64,000 nucleotides of DNA from Smallanthus sonchifolius. Taxonomy: Eukaryota; Streptophyta; Magnoliopsida; Asterales; Asteraceae. The notes under the pieces were generated by a model. That model was not told where the DNA came from. It was given only the letters and a program-made list of their open reading frames with translations, and did no database searches. Shown here in pieces: positions 1 through 12,084 of the stretch (position 1 is the first letter of the stretch; every line of letters starts with the position of its first letter). Location of the stretch: assembly GCA_023525975.1 (NCBI GenBank), contig CM042023.1, positions 20,323,501 to 20,387,500 of the forward strand. The letters are read 5' to 3'. A program made the translations under genes and the position numbers.

Positions 1-488
1 AACGAAAAGCTTCTTTTTCGACTGGGTTCGGTACCAACCTCCACGCCGGACAAGCGGGAAGGAGGCGTGAAATGGTTGTCAGAGGTGAATAAATCATGTG
101 AGAAAGCGGGAAGGAAGAGGGAAGCAACGATCGAAAACTTATGGGAACACCGTTCCCTTACTTGCGATACCGGAGAAAATGGTAGAAAATGGCGGTACCG
201 ATTGGGTACGGGAATCCATGTGCCCTAACATGACTCTTAACTTAATTAATAAACTAGTAAATTAAACTTGATAAACATAATCTATTTATACTTTTATAGT
301 GTTAACTTCTATAGTATCTTTTAATTCATATATTTAATTATCTCCTTTCTTGATTTTTTTCTTCTTTTACAACTCTTTTTCTATCGAAATATCTCCAACA
401 ATCTCCTCTTTAATTCTGAGTTTAGACTGTCACGATCTTTGCTAGAATGATTTGCACCCATAAATCTCGTATAATCTTGGAATTAATA
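1..488. repeat. Direct repeat copy A (AT-rich, unclassified)
   Basis: This segment recurs almost base for base at 1839-2326 with a constant offset of 1838 bp. A more diverged third copy lies at 2450-2686. The copy may begin outside the window. No TG...CA termini or terminal inverted repeats were seen, so the class is unknown. No coding potential. Confidence 0.85.
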
Positions 489-960
489 AGTCACCACCAG
501 ATTCAGCAGAGGATCTTGTATACTCCTCTTGGATTCGGTCCTTCATTAAACAATGTAATAAGCAATCACTTTACTATTTTACTAAAATTCGACAGCATAA
601 CTACTGTAAAATGGATAACCAACCTTTTAAACTATATGTCATAGACGACCCAAATTCACAAATTACAATCAACCAACACTAATAACAACAAATACTATTA
701 ATACTAGCAAACATATTCAACAATTGGCCTCGAGTTGGATGTTCCAAGTATATTAAAGTGTGTTTGGGTCATTTTGACCCGTTAAAGTCAAACTTGGATA
801 TTTTAACAACAAAATCATTTAACTTACATAATCTGTTGATGCACTATTGTTGACCCATCCTGTCGCTTCTTTATAATGGGTCGATTTGAACACGTCAATA
901 GGGCCGGTCCCCTGTGAAAAACAAAAATAATATCACTAGAATTAATAAGCATGTTTGTAT
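489..960. other. Intergenic, nothing recognised
   Basis: AT-rich sequence with no supported gene. It separates repeat copy A from the En/Spm fragment. Confidence 0.5.
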
Positions 961-1200
961 AATAATAACAACTATATTTCATACTTCCATGTGTCGGCGT
1001 TGGGCGTATGATTTGCTGCCATGTAAACTTGGGTAGCGTTGTTTTGCTCGGTTTTGTTTGTTCTTCTCCGAGCGGTTTTTATAGTCCGCACTTAAAAACA
1101 GCTGATTAATCAAAATATCCCAAGTTTCTTGATCAACATCTTTTGGTGGATTACTTATCGCCGCCTCCACATCATCGTATCCTCATTGTAGTCGAAATGA
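961..1200 (-). pseudogene. En/Spm (CACTA) plant transposase C-terminal fragment
   Basis: A 63-codon open stretch on the minus strand (979-1170) reads like the plant transposase (Ptta/En/Spm) domain. A D-x-x-x-W-D-x-L motif is followed by a basic block rich in R, N and K (RSEKNKQNRAKQRY) and then a GSKSYAQRR segment. In the family this is the conserved end of the second ORF of CACTA elements. Only this piece is present, without neighbouring exons, so it is a dead fragment. No CACTA termini were found around it. The assignment rests on the motif pattern alone. Confidence 0.5.
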
Positions 1201-1838
1201 ACTTTCAACTCTCCCTTACGGTCTTTATAAGCCCTTTGACACTCGACGGTGATTCCAAGTAGAATCAAGTGAAGTGAATTTGGGACTTGGGAGCAAAAAT
1301 AATTACTTAAAAAGAAGGATACATTATAATTTCTTGTACTTTTTTGGTGAAGAATTTATATGCAACTCTTGGAGATTAAGCACGGTTAAGGGAGGAGGGT
1401 GTTATCATTCAAATGACTAGTCATTTTATTTTATTATCTCTCATCTTACGTAATCACTCCCTTCTTCACTCATTCAAACATTTAAAGTGGAAACACTTTC
1501 ATTCGAATGACGTTATTTGAGTTTTTTTTAGCGTTTGGCTTGATATTTCATCTATCATTCCGCAAGAGAATAGCGCCTTGATCATTTTCGTTAAAATCAA
1601 ATTGTTATGTTCCTCAAACGAATCATTGGAGGCTTTTCGGAGCTAGATGAAGAAAATAAATTCATGAAATATAGAAATTTGAGAGAGTTTGAGAAGAAAG
1701 GGTGAGAGTTTGAGAAGAAAGAGTGAAGAAAAAGTTTAAATTAGATATGTATTTTAAGGATGTGAGTTAAGTATTAGTTATTTAAATTTATTTTTTAAAA
1801 TGTAAATTGGATATGTATTTAAAGGATGTGAGGGAAGC
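1201..1838. other. Gene-free, short local duplications
   Basis: AT-rich. A GAGTTTGAGAAGAAAG unit is tandemly duplicated near 1683-1727. A segment around 1738-1770 (AGATATGTATTTTAAGGATGTGAG) is repeated near 1808-1832 just before repeat copy B. No gene is supported. Confidence 0.5.
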
Positions 1839-2326
1839 AACGAGGAGCTTCTTTTTCGACTGGGTTCGGTACTAACCTCCACGTCGGACAAGCGGGAAGG
1901 AGGCGTGAAATGGTTGTCGGAGGTGAAGAAATCATGTGAGAAAGCGGGAAGGAAGAGGGAAGCAACGATCGGAAACTTATGGGAACACCGTTCCCTTACT
2001 TGCGATACCGGAGAAAATGGTAGAAAATGGTGGTACCGATTGGGTACGGGAATCCATGTGCCCTAACATGACTCTTAACTTAATTAATAAACTAGTAAAT
2101 TAAACTTGATAAACATAATCTATTTATAGTTTTATAGTGTTAACTTCTATAGTATCTTTTAATTCATATATTTAATTATCTCCTTTCTTGATCTTTTTCT
2201 TCTTTTACAACTCTTTTTCTATCGAAATATCTCCAACAATCTCCTCTTTAATTCTGAGTTTAGACTGTCACGATCTTTGCTAGAATCATTTGCACCCATA
2301 AATCTCGTATAATCTTGGAATTAATA
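1839..2326. repeat. Direct repeat copy B
   Basis: Nearly identical to 1-488, with only scattered substitutions. Both copies end at the same base (...GGAATTAATA) and then diverge. The spacing of 1838 bp resembles a two-ended element or a segmental duplication, but LTR hallmarks are missing. Confidence 0.85.
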
Positions 2327-2449
2327 TTGAACTCCACTAAAATAGTTATATAGACCCTTATTTATATTAGAGAAAGCAAATCTATTTATACAAGAGAAAA
2401 CAAATCAATCATAACCTAAAAGGAACTTAAACAAACCCAATACTAATTC

Positions 2450-2686
2450 TAACATGACTCAACTTAATTATTAATAAATTAGTAATCAAACTTGATAAAC
2501 CTAATTTATTTAAACTTCAACTATCTTCTAATTCACATAACTGAATTAGCTCCTTTCTTGATCTTTATTTCTTTTAAAATTCTTCTCTTTTTCTTTCAGA
2601 ATTATCTCCAACAGTCTTCCCTTTAATTCTGAGTTTGGACTGTCACAATCTTCGGTAGAATCAATCCATTATAATCTTGGTTATCT
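2450..2686. repeat. Diverged third copy of the 1-488 repeat (3' half)
   Basis: Matches roughly positions 228-475 of copy A, with many substitutions and small indels. Shared landmarks include CTAACATGACTC, AACTTGATAAAC, TCTCCAACA and TTCTGAGTTT. It shows that the repeat is an older family, recently duplicated at the other two positions. Confidence 0.65.
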
Positions 2687-2785
2687 TTTTCTGACCAAAT
2701 TTCTTTTCTCTTTCTTCTATGCTCTCGTTCTTCATCCTCTTTATCTTTCCTTTTGTATTTAGCAACATGATCCATTCTTATTGCA

Positions 2786-3060
2786 TAAAAAAACAAAGTT
2801 TCTACAATAGCTTTGGAATCTGCCTTTTTCTGTTAGTGATACGGTTATATCACTAAGAAGAACAAAGCTCACTACAATATCAGTAGAAATGTGCATTTGT
2901 TTGAAAGGCCACTTGGACGTAGCGGAACGGATACAACATATTTTAAGTCTTGAATGCAAAATAGGTGTAGAAGAGGAAATACATGAGGACGAGGTACAAT
3001 GAGGAATGTCGATCCCACTTACTGATGAAGAAATCGCTTCCGAAGAAGAACTACACAACA
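2786..3060 (+). pseudogene. hAT transposase C-terminal remnant
   Basis: The plus-strand frame reads a degraded hAT dimerisation tail. A VISLRRTKLTT segment is followed by VEMCICLKGHLDVAERIQ, an acidic stretch and GMSIPLTDEE. The same blocks occur, better preserved, at 25960-26157 in this window, so both derive from one BED/ricesleeper-like hAT family. There are in-frame stops near the start and before GMSIP. Nothing upstream matches the catalytic domain, so only the end of the gene survives. Confidence 0.6.
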
Positions 3061-3646
3061 GTTCCAGTTTTGGCTTACAAATAAACACCAAACAACAACG
3101 ACAATGAGTGTCGAGTGAAGACGATTAAACACCAAAAAGATTAAAAAAAGTATTGCATTTTCTATTTTTTTTAATGTATTACAATTTATATTTTGTAATT
3201 TGTTAAATTAAAAAAAATAACTTTATTGTTTCACTCCTTATTTTATAATATTTAATATTAAACTATAAGATTCTTAAATTTTTGTTTCCTTTATATCTAT
3301 CACGGCCCGACTAGGGGAGCTAGACGGAATGATAGATATCAAATACAAAGCAGCGATAAGGATGACAATTATATATACAAATGTCAATAGTCTACACTAG
3401 GTCAAAGATACGATCAATAACAAAGTGAACGACAAGGCTATGTCCCAAGGTATATTCAATAACGGGTAAGTGTAGACTAAACCCTTCGAGGCATCAGCAT
3501 GCTAATCGTCTTAGATTTCACAGAGTAAGTCTTCTAGTGGGGATCATTTATCATCAAGCAAGCTCGTGTCTAAATGCTAATTTAGTCTCAATAGTTAGGG
3601 TACATGAGAAATACTGAAATACATGCTAAAACATGTCAGCTATAAA
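3061..3646. other. Gene-free; probable old repeat split by later insertions
   Basis: AT-rich and then moderately GC-rich, with a CACGGCCCGACTAGG block near 3301. It probably continues after the CACTA element (5480-5864) and after the solo LTR (11367 onward), because both of those are insertions. I could not classify the host repeat. Confidence 0.35.
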
Positions 3647-5479
3647 CACTAGTACAAAAATGTATGTTTTAGAGGTGGTGGTTTGGTTTTTAGAGGCGGT
3701 TTTTAACCGCCTAAAAAATAACGTATCAAAAAATCCAACTTAATTTGTTGGGGCGGTTCATCCAATTTATTGGGGGCGGTGATTTACTCTTCATTTTTGG
3801 GGCGGTTCATGGTTTTAGTTTGACTTTGTTGTATGCCTTAGAAAGCACACCAAATTCCGGATTGCATAAATTCCAAATTAGAAAAACCAAATTGCAGAAA
3901 TCAACTTTTTTAAAATTGCATCAAATTCCAAATCATATCAAATTGCATCAAAACCGAAACAAATCCAGAAACCATAAAACACTAAATTTATAAAAATATC
4001 TCTCAATCCTTGAATTGTATACAATGAGAAATAAACATTACAAGTACTAAAGATTTAAATAACAATAATAACACCTAATTTTCTATAAAACTATTCAACT
4101 AAACATCTAAACAATAACTAAAGATCTAAACAATAATACGTACGACATTTAGGTCCGATTTTCAAACACCTTCTTAAAAAGCACCGGCATTAGGTGAGCG
4201 AGTAACCCGATGATGTCGCTTTGTGTAGCATAGCATTTGGTTTTCCAAATCTAAAAACAAATATATATTAAAAAAGTTAGATTTATAATATATATTTAGT
4301 GTGACATACATAGTATATAAATTACTTACCCGGTTGGGAAAAGTTTGTTGAAGCGCAAAGACAAAATTAAACATATATTCTATCACCATGTAGTCACATT
4401 CTTATCCTTCTTTTTATTATTTAACCTACAATAAATTAACAAAACAAAACAAAAGTTAAACATTATAATTAACAAATATTTCATATTTTTTAAAAACTTA
4501 CTAACCATAGATCTTCCCGGTCTTTCTTTTCAAATTGGTTCGTATCAATATGATACGAAAACCTTGTTCTCAATTTCAGGCCTAACCATGAAGTAGATTT
4601 AGCGTTGTTCGGACCGATCGGTAGCATATATTCATCAAATTCAGTGTTAACATCATCCTTTCCCAATTTCTTAGAACAAGAAACAACACTGCGTTTACCT
4701 CTATTAGAGGTATCTACATGGACGAGGAAGAAGAAGGAATAAGATGTAATTTCATTTTATTAAATGATATGAACTTTATATATAACCTTTTTCAAACATG
4801 CTTTCAAATGCAGAAAAGCACCAGCAACTTTAACTTTGCAAACAAAGTTGCTGGTTCTTTCTATATATAATGTAAACATGGAAAATAGTAGGCCTCATAA
4901 TATACTAATTATTTTTTAGTTTTTAAATTACACATTGGTACACACGGTAACTAATCTCCTACATCAAGGTTTTAATTTTTTCCAATAGAAAATTGCCAAA
5001 ACCAAAAACAATTATGAACCATATCAAACAGAAATCTCAAAATGAAAACTAGAGTTTAATTTTGTTACCTAAAATGAAGAAACAACTCAATCGGAGATGG
5101 TTGTTGTCGGACCGGCAAGAACAAGGACGACGGTGGCGGCGGTGGTTGTTTTTAACGTCAGCGAGCAGAAAGTGGCGTAGGCGTTCGAAAGGTTTCAAGG
5201 TCGGTTGTTGTGGTGACTGACGGTGGTGTACGATGGCTACGCGGTTGACAATGGGAAGCTTCTAATTGTTTGGAAATAAAACCCTATAGGAGGTTAGGGC
5301 CTTAGGGGTACGGGAATGTGAATGGGAACCGCCCCAAGTCAACCGCAAAACCGCCTCAAAAGAAAAGTTTCTGATTTTTTAGTGGGTATAATTAATGTCA
5401 TAGTTTTTGAGGCGGTTAGGCTAGAAACCGCCCCAAAATTTATCCCCAACCGTCCCAAATGTGAACTTTTGTACTAGTG
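3647..5479. mobile_element. Non-autonomous CACTA (En/Spm) DNA transposon
   Basis: The element starts CACTAGTACAAAA (3647) and ends TTTTGTACTAGTG (5479), a perfect 13-bp terminal inverted repeat with the CACTA signature. The subterminal zones are packed with copies of a (G)GGGCGGTT motif: direct near 3690-3810, inverted and direct near 5325-5455. Such motifs are where the TNPA-type transposase is expected to bind. No transposase ORF is inside. Flanking triplets are AAA and GAA, so the expected 3-bp target duplication is imperfect. A GC-rich block at 5095-5270 may be captured sequence. Confidence 0.9.
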
Positions 5480-5864
5480 GAATGAGTTTAAGCAAAAACG
5501 ATATGTAAGTAGTAATAATATTGGTGTGTATCTAACAAGCCCACAATCAATTATGCATCCTATGCATAGCCCGCAGTTTATGCACGGAAGTTCCCTCCCC
5601 AGTCCAGCACTTACCAGACATGAACCATCAAACAAGTCTATATGTCGCAACGGTTCACAAACCTCAGTGGGGTTTTCCCAACAACAGGGACACTGTGTGG
5701 GGGTCCCCCAAATTGTACTGCCCATGTAGCCAGGAGACTCTCCTCGAGTTAGTGATTGTGTATGATAAAAGAGTGAGAAAAATGCTAAGAAATTTATGTC
5801 TTGTACAATACCACACCACAACAATAACAATGTTTATAATAATCAACACTAACTTGTTTATGAA
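5480..5864. other. Gene-free flank
   Basis: Several overlapping short ORFs on both strands, none with a recognisable domain. The stretch resumes after the LTR at 11367, so it is one older sequence interrupted by the LTR. Confidence 0.4.
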
Positions 5865-6839
5865 TGTAACATCCCGAAGTTTGTAGACTAATGGGTAGGG
5901 TCGATGAGTTAACCGAGTCTCTTTTAAATGGATTGGGTTATAAAGATTTTGTAAGGCCCCAAACCCGGCTGGCCTCACTTGTTGGATTTACTCATTCACA
6001 CACAGTTCTTAAACATGAATATCAAATAACGCAGCGGAAAATTTCGTTCAAACATAACGTCAACATAGCCAAACATGCGGAAGCGTAAACATTGTCTAAA
6101 ACATTCATTACATAACATAAACATAACGTAACGGGGTGCCAGTCATCATATCAGCCGGGTAACTCTTCATCGCTTGCCAAGCATCACTGTCCCTCCGTAC
6201 CTATCATTAACCTGAATGTGCATACTAAAAGTCAGCTATGCTGATGAGTTCTAGCTTTACATAAAACATTAGCATAATCAGTTTGCCAAAAACATATCAT
6301 ACATTTATTTAACAAAAGCGTACGTAACATGCAATAACGTAACATCATCAAAACATCGTAACATAACATCATAACATAAGTCAACATGAACCGAATCTGC
6401 GCCTTCTCGTAACCGTCAATTCCATACATCGCATACCAGCGGATGAACTTAAGGCTCGTTACCTCTAAGTCATCCGTCACCCAGGTCTCCTAAGGCTCGT
6501 TACCTGTAGGTGGACCAAACATATGTCTACTAAGTCTCGTTACCTCTAGGTAGACAGAACATAACTTAGACACTATTTCCCCGCAAGCAATAGTACCTTC
6601 CATCGGGATCCCGGTAATCCTATGGGTGACCGTCGTCACCCCATCATCAACCAGTTGTACAACCGTTAGCCAGCCACAAAGGCCCCCCCGTAAGGGTGAG
6701 GCCAATACATACATACATACATACCCTAGCTCCCGTAGGAACTCGTGGCAGATTCGCTCATTCGTGACTTTCATAAAAAATTTACATCTTAGTTAAAGCA
6801 TTCGTACATTTTATTAAACAAAACATCATCTCTTTCGTA

Positions 6840-7000
6840 AACCTTCGTAAACTTCATTTGGCAAAACATTTCATAAACATCATCTCGTAAACATCATTTC
6901 GAAATCCTCATTTCGTAGACATTGTTTCGTAAACATCATTTCGTAGACATCATTTTATAAACGTTATTTCGTAAACATCATTTTGTAAATATCATTTCGT
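6840..7000. repeat. Short tandem repeat, CGTAAACATCATTT-like unit
   Basis: About eight degenerate copies of a 13-20 bp unit built on (TTT)CGTAAACATCA, inside the nested solo LTR. There are no unique spacers, so this is not a CRISPR-like array. Confidence 0.7.
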
Positions 7001-7234
7001 ATGTATGCACACCAGCTCAAAAACATTTAATTAAAACATTTAAAAGAATGACTTCTAGAACTCACCTAGATAAACAGGGTCAAAGGTCTGTAAAGGATCT
7101 TCTAACCTGTCGTACACAACCTAGCCTTAGCTTTACACACAACTATTACATTTTACTTCTACATGTCAAGAACTTAGAGGTACACGGTTTCTTTCCCGCG
7201 AAATTAGGGGTTCGTGGTTCAAGGGGAAATTCTC

Positions 7235-7445
7235 GGTCGTGAACTTCACCCCAAACCATGAACATCACTTAACCGTGAACTTCACCCAACCGCAAACTTC
7301 ACTTAACCATGAACTTCACTCAAATCGTGAACTTCACCCAAACCGCAAAACTTCCCAAACCGTGAACTTCCTAACCGCAAACTTCCCAACCGTAAGCTTC
7401 GTCCCAACCGCAAACTTCACCCAAACCGTGAACTTCATCCAAAAC
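7235..7445. repeat. Short tandem repeat, AACCGTGAACTTCAC-like unit
   Basis: About ten degenerate copies of a 15-20 bp unit alternating AACCGTGAACTTC and AACCGCAAACTTC, within the nested solo LTR. The short ORFs spanning it simply translate the repeat. Confidence 0.75.
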
Positions 7446-8620
7446 CTTGGACTCAGATCTGGATCGACGGATTCATCAAGTTTGGAACTTTTTGCATTCA
7501 AAAGGTGTATTTTCCCCTCGTGATTCCATACCTCTAATCCTTTTCTCATTTGGTTTATAAAAACTCATCCTTTTTACGAAAATACCCGAAAACCCGAAAA
7601 GAACAAAAATTCATATTTGGTTCGGGTCGTTACCTGTTTTTGAGATTCCGAATCAGAGATCTTGCTCACAAGCTCAGTAGTAACACGCTCCTTCAATATC
7701 GGGTCGATCCTTCACTTTCTCTCTCTATGGTTTCTCTCTCTAGATTCTTGCAAATGACATAAATGGAGGTGACTTGGGCTATTTATAGGGAGGCTCCTCC
7801 CCCTTATGTGCCACCCACAAGCTCGCCGGCCCATCCGGCCCGGCCCGTCACGCGGAGTTTGTTTATTATTTTCGTCTCGTGTTCACCCATTATTATAACT
7901 CGTCGTCTTATTTTTGGGATGTTACAGATTTTCACATAAAACCCTATTGGGGAAACTAAGAGGACCCGGTTAGCCACTATGAGAACGATTGAGACTAAAA
8001 CGTACGAACTAGGAACTATGAGGACCTGGATGTAAACCACGGAAGTATATATATCAACTTTTGAGCAAACCCTAGGCCATTTGGCCCAGGCTTGAGATTC
8101 ACGGCTGCCGCAAGGAAAGAAGGGGACGCCATCGAAACCAGGGAGCCGACGGCGGTGGTTTACGGTGGTTTGGAGCATGAGACTTCATGCCTAACCAAGG
8201 TAAACTCTCATACAACCTCGTTATTTGTTTGCTTGCATTTTTGCGGGAACCTGGCTAGGGTTAAGGATCACAACCCGTGACTGGAACGAGATGAAGGGTG
8301 GTCGGTTGTTATGGTGGTAGTCGAAGAGGAAGCGACGACGACAGGGCTGGTGGTGTACGGCTGAAAACGAGGTGGGGGAAGGAGAGTAGTCCGGCTGAGA
8401 TAACCCGACGCAGAAAGTGAGGCCATGGTGGCGCTCGACGGAGGCAGCAAACCCGACAAAAATGGTGGTGGGAGACGGCGGAACTCGACGGCTGCTGTGA
8501 CGACGTGCCGGGGTGGCAAACTAAGGCGGAGGAAGACGAAGATGAGCCCGACGGGCGGTACGACTCGAGTAGGGTTCATCGGATGAGAAGATGGGGACGT
8601 GGGCCGATTAGGGTTGCGGC

Positions 8621-9250
8621 TAGGGCTGTAAACGAACCGAACGTTCAGCGAACGGTTCGTGAACCGTTCGGCAGGAAGTTCATTTACGTTCGTTCGTTTA
8701 ATAAATGAACGAACATGAACAAGGAATTCCGTCCTATTAACTAAATGAACGAACATGAACGGAGGTCTTGTTCGTTCAATTGTGTTCGTGAACGTTCGGT
8801 AACGTGTTCGTGAACGTTCGTTCGTTTATGTTTGTTTACGTTCGTGTTCGTTCATGTGTCGTTTGTTTATGTTGTTCATTAAAGATTTTTGTATATTTCT
8901 ATTTTATTTTATTTAAACTTTATATATTCTTTAATTTTTATTTTATTTTTTACCCTAAAATTAACTAAGTAAAGTAAGTTCAATACAAGTACAAAAACTT
9001 GATATTAAAATGATCTTATTAAATGTTCATTTCGGAAGATATTAGGGTTGACATCAAAAGTCCCAAACTAGCCTTCGTTCTGTTCCGTTCGTGAACCGTT
9101 CGTGAACAAATCCATTTCCTTAATGAACGATCACGAACATGAAATTTCGTTCGGTTAGTGTTCGTGAACCGTTCATGAACATGTTAAATGCTTAACGAAC
9201 GAGCACGAACAAGGCTTCGTTCGGTCCAGTGCGGTTCGGTTACAGCCCTA
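8621..9250. mobile_element. hAT-type MITE rich in GTTCG motifs
   Basis: Starts TAGGGCTGTAAACGAACCG and ends CGGTTCGGTTACAGCCCTA, which form terminal inverted repeats. It is flanked by a perfect 8-bp target duplication GTTGCGGC (8613-8620 and 9251-9258), the hAT signature. Both ends are crowded with CGAAC/GTTCG motifs in either orientation, while the middle (8880-9050) is plain AT-rich. No ORF of its own. It inserted into the outer solo LTR. Confidence 0.92.
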
Positions 9251-10153
9251 GTTGCGGCCAGACATGGAAGACGATGGTGATGCGTGACGGGGATAATGAA
9301 ACCCGTGGTGGTGCCTGATCGGTGTCGGGTTTGCATGGGTGGCGGTTATAGTGATTAGAACCTTGCATGGTAAACGCGCACGAATACATGAAACCCCGTT
9401 CGAGTACATGCGTAGTCAGGGCCTCGGGTTTTGCATGGACGCATGCGTGCATGCATGGGAGCCCGGGTTCGGGTACACGAGTCCTATCCAGTTCAGGAGC
9501 AACGTTATGCGTAAACCCATGAGGCTAGGGTTTCGTGGAAAGAGAGGAAGAGCTGGCAAGACGACATTGGGATTTATATTTTATGTATTATACGACGTAT
9601 GTATATAATGTATTCTGAGTTTCTAATCCCCTCTTTTAAATTTTTTACTGTTTTGGGCTATCGTACATACTCGCATGTTTTATTAAACGAACGCATTACG
9701 AGTTATGATTTTAACTTGAAGTGTTTTATGAGGTCATTATGTAATAATGAAGCTAAGAGTCGTTATGGGGTCCCTAGGATGGGTGAACAAGAGTTGTGAT
9801 GATCTGTGTGTGTCATCTTACGAGTTAGTCGGGAATTTAGTTAAAACCTACGATGGTTATATAAGGAGAGTTGGCATGGGAACCTGTACGTGGTTCATTA
9901 ACGAGTCATGTAGATGCTAGTATGTCGTTGTGCGTCATGTGCTTGATGTTATGGGTATTATGTCGTTGTCCCTGTGACACGACGGGCATGGCATTGCATG
10001 GGACTATGTCATGTCCTTAGTAAGTACGGGCTATAAGCCGGTGTGGTGTTTGTGTGTCGTATAATTTCCTATTCGGAAAGAGTTGGGTAATGTGTCTAGA
10101 CGTTATGAGGATACGTCTAAGTAAGCGTTAGATTACACACGTAAGTGATCCGT

Positions 10154-10410
10154 GAAAGGGTGGTGAGTCGTAGTACATGTCCAGGTAGTGTCATGTGTAT
10201 ATATGCGTTGCTTTGTGTGCTTTCATTGTTGTTCGTGTGTATGGTCAACAGTGGTGTGGAGGACGGAGTCCTTCGGGGTCCGAAAGGGTGGTGAGTCGTA
10301 GTACATGTCCAGGTAGTGTCATGTGTATATATATGCGTTGCTTTGTGTGCTTTCATTGTTGTCCGTGTGTATGGTCAACAGTGGTGTGGAGGACGGAGTC
10401 CTTCGGGGTC
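10154..10410 (+). repeat. Tandem duplication, 128-bp period, in the LTR
   Basis: 10154-10280 is repeated at 10282-10410 with almost no changes (one extra AT in the TATATA run). The near identity means a recent duplication inside the LTR. Confidence 0.9.
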
Positions 10411-11366
10411 ATCATTGTATGCGTGATCTGGCGGTCATCATGTGGTGAGGTGTCTGTCACCGTGTGGAAGATGATATAGCTATTGTGTGGGTGGCTGGGT
10501 AGTCATCGTAGATGACGAGTGTGTCACTATGTTTAGTGGCGGAGCCCTGTAAGAAGGGTATAGCTGAGCTTAGGACGAGTATCCTGACGAGGATAACCCT
10601 GACGAGGTGCAGTGATGAGGCATGTATTTGTGTGCTTATATATGTGTTAAATTGCATGCGAGTGATGAGTCATATTAATTGTGTATGAGATGATATTGAC
10701 GTGATAAATAGATGGAATCAATGTGGTGTGTCGAGTTAGATTGACCGTTGTGTCGGGCTGAGTACATTGTGTACAACTGTTGAGTCAGTTGGTTTATGAG
10801 AGTCCTGGTTAGGACTGGTAAGTCAGTGTCTAGAGGTTAGATGAGTTGACTAGTGTATGGTTAATATATACGGTAAATTGTGAGATTTCAGAATAGTAAG
10901 TTCGTTCTATGTTAGAGAGACTTACTTAGTTAAAGTGGTGGGTAGAGTATGGGGTGGTGAATCCTTTGAGATATTAGTAAATAACGGGGGTTATTTACAT
11001 GATAAGAATCTATACAACTATTTTCTAATGACCAGAGGGTCTTGAGTGGAGATAAGCAATACATGAGACGAGTTGGCTTTTGTTTAAATTAAACTATTAG
11101 AACTCACTCAGCGTAGCTGACTTTGTATGTACGTTAGATTGTTTTGCAGATTAGTCAGCTAGACGAGGTATCTTGGCTTGGGAGCGGGGCTACTCGGGTC
11201 GGTGCGCATTCATTTGTCAGGTAACGTTATGAAAGTTAACGAGTTTAAAGATAACATTGTTTTGAGAAAGACTTCCGCTGTTTATTTAAATGAAAGTTAA
11301 GTGTTTTTAAATGAGTTTACCTAGGGATGAGAATCAACTATAGGGTGCCTGGTTCGGGGCCTTACA

Positions 11367-12084
11367 ATGAACAATTACAATTAGGGATATCTTAGTGATC
11401 ACCCACACTGTAGCAAGCTCACAACTTTGTCACATACTTATCATGTACGAGAATCAATTATGTCTCATACACGCTTCCCCTTTTTACTTAACTTTTTGGA
11501 GTGAATACATGCTATCAATTTATAATACTAAGTTATAAAATTTTAAGATTGTTGAATTTACAAGTTAATTTAAAATACAAATAGGTATTGGAATTTCTTT
11601 TTACTTAAAAGAAGATTTTTAGGCTAAAAACGGTTCCAAACCAAACCGGTTTCAACCTACCCAGGCCGGTTCCAATCGGTTTGGGTTTTCCACTCCACAA
11701 ACCAGATTTGACCCGAATTGGTTCCATCCAAAATCCGGTGTTGTCCTTTTTTTTACTCAATCCGAACCGAACCGATATTTGCACCTCAACCCTACAAAAT
11801 TGAATCCCAAATTGAAGTCTCAATTCTCAAATATTCGGAAAATCTTATTGGACTTCTTAACGGGCTGGGCATGTCGTGTTGGGGTGCATTCAAAAGCCCG
11901 TTAAAAGCTCATTTTAGTTTCAAGGTTCATTGTTTTTTCCAAAACTTCTTGGTTAAAGCTGGTTGGATTGCTAATAAAAAAATATCATGAATATATTTTG
12001 CTAACTGGACACAATATATTAATAATGAGCTCATGATGCCGTTTAAATCTATTCAAAATTTATTTACCACATGAGTATATTCTT
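11367..12084. other. Gene-free; CCGGTT-rich patch
   Basis: No gene. Around 11625-11800 the sequence is full of AACCGGTT/GGTTCC/CCGAACC motifs and ends CAACCCTAC. This resembles a hAT-type MITE of the kind seen at 13058, but I could not pair two ends or a target duplication. Confidence 0.4.

Larger units (their letters stand above)
5950..7926 (-). mobile_element. Nested solo LTR, opposite orientation
   Basis: On the minus strand it runs from TGTAACATCCCAAAAA (7926) to GGGGCCTTACA (5950). These are the same terminal motifs as the surrounding LTR, so it is the same or a sister family inserted in reverse. The 5-bp target duplication GATTT is perfect (5945-5949 and 7927-7931). Length 1977 bp. The interior holds short tandem repeats (6840-7000 and 7235-7445). 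No coding domain. Confidence 0.88.
5865..11366 (+). mobile_element. Solo LTR (retrotransposon), interrupted by two insertions
   Basis: Begins TGTAACATCCCGAAG (5865) and ends GGGGCCTTACA (11366). It has TG...CA ends and a perfect 5-bp target duplication, ATGAA (5860-5864 and 11367-11371). No primer-binding site, polyprotein or second LTR follows, so it is a solo LTR left by recombination. Subtracting the nested solo LTR and the hAT MITE gives an original length near 2.9 kb. LTRs this long are typical of some Ty3/gypsy lineages, but the lineage cannot be assigned without an internal domain. Short ORFs inside have no domain. Confidence 0.85.

Noticed and set aside
2759..3091. 110-codon minus-strand ORF
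   Set aside because: Antisense of the hAT C-terminal remnant on the plus strand.
6840..7445. CRISPR-like arrays
   Set aside because: Degenerate head-to-tail short repeats without unique spacers, inside a plant LTR.
8268..8756. 162-codon minus-strand ORF
   Set aside because: It crosses the left edge of the hAT MITE at 8621 and translates LTR plus MITE sequence; no domain.
10117..10479. Overlapping ORFs with internal protein repeats
   Set aside because: They translate the 128-bp tandem duplication in the LTR on both strands; no domain.
5951..11365. GTAAGGCCCC...GGGGCCTTAC as terminal inverted repeats of one large DNA transposon
   Set aside because: Flanks do not match. Including the adjacent T and A gives TG...CA ends, and the two motifs are explained as the 3' ends of two LTRs in opposite orientation, each with its own perfect 5-bp duplication.
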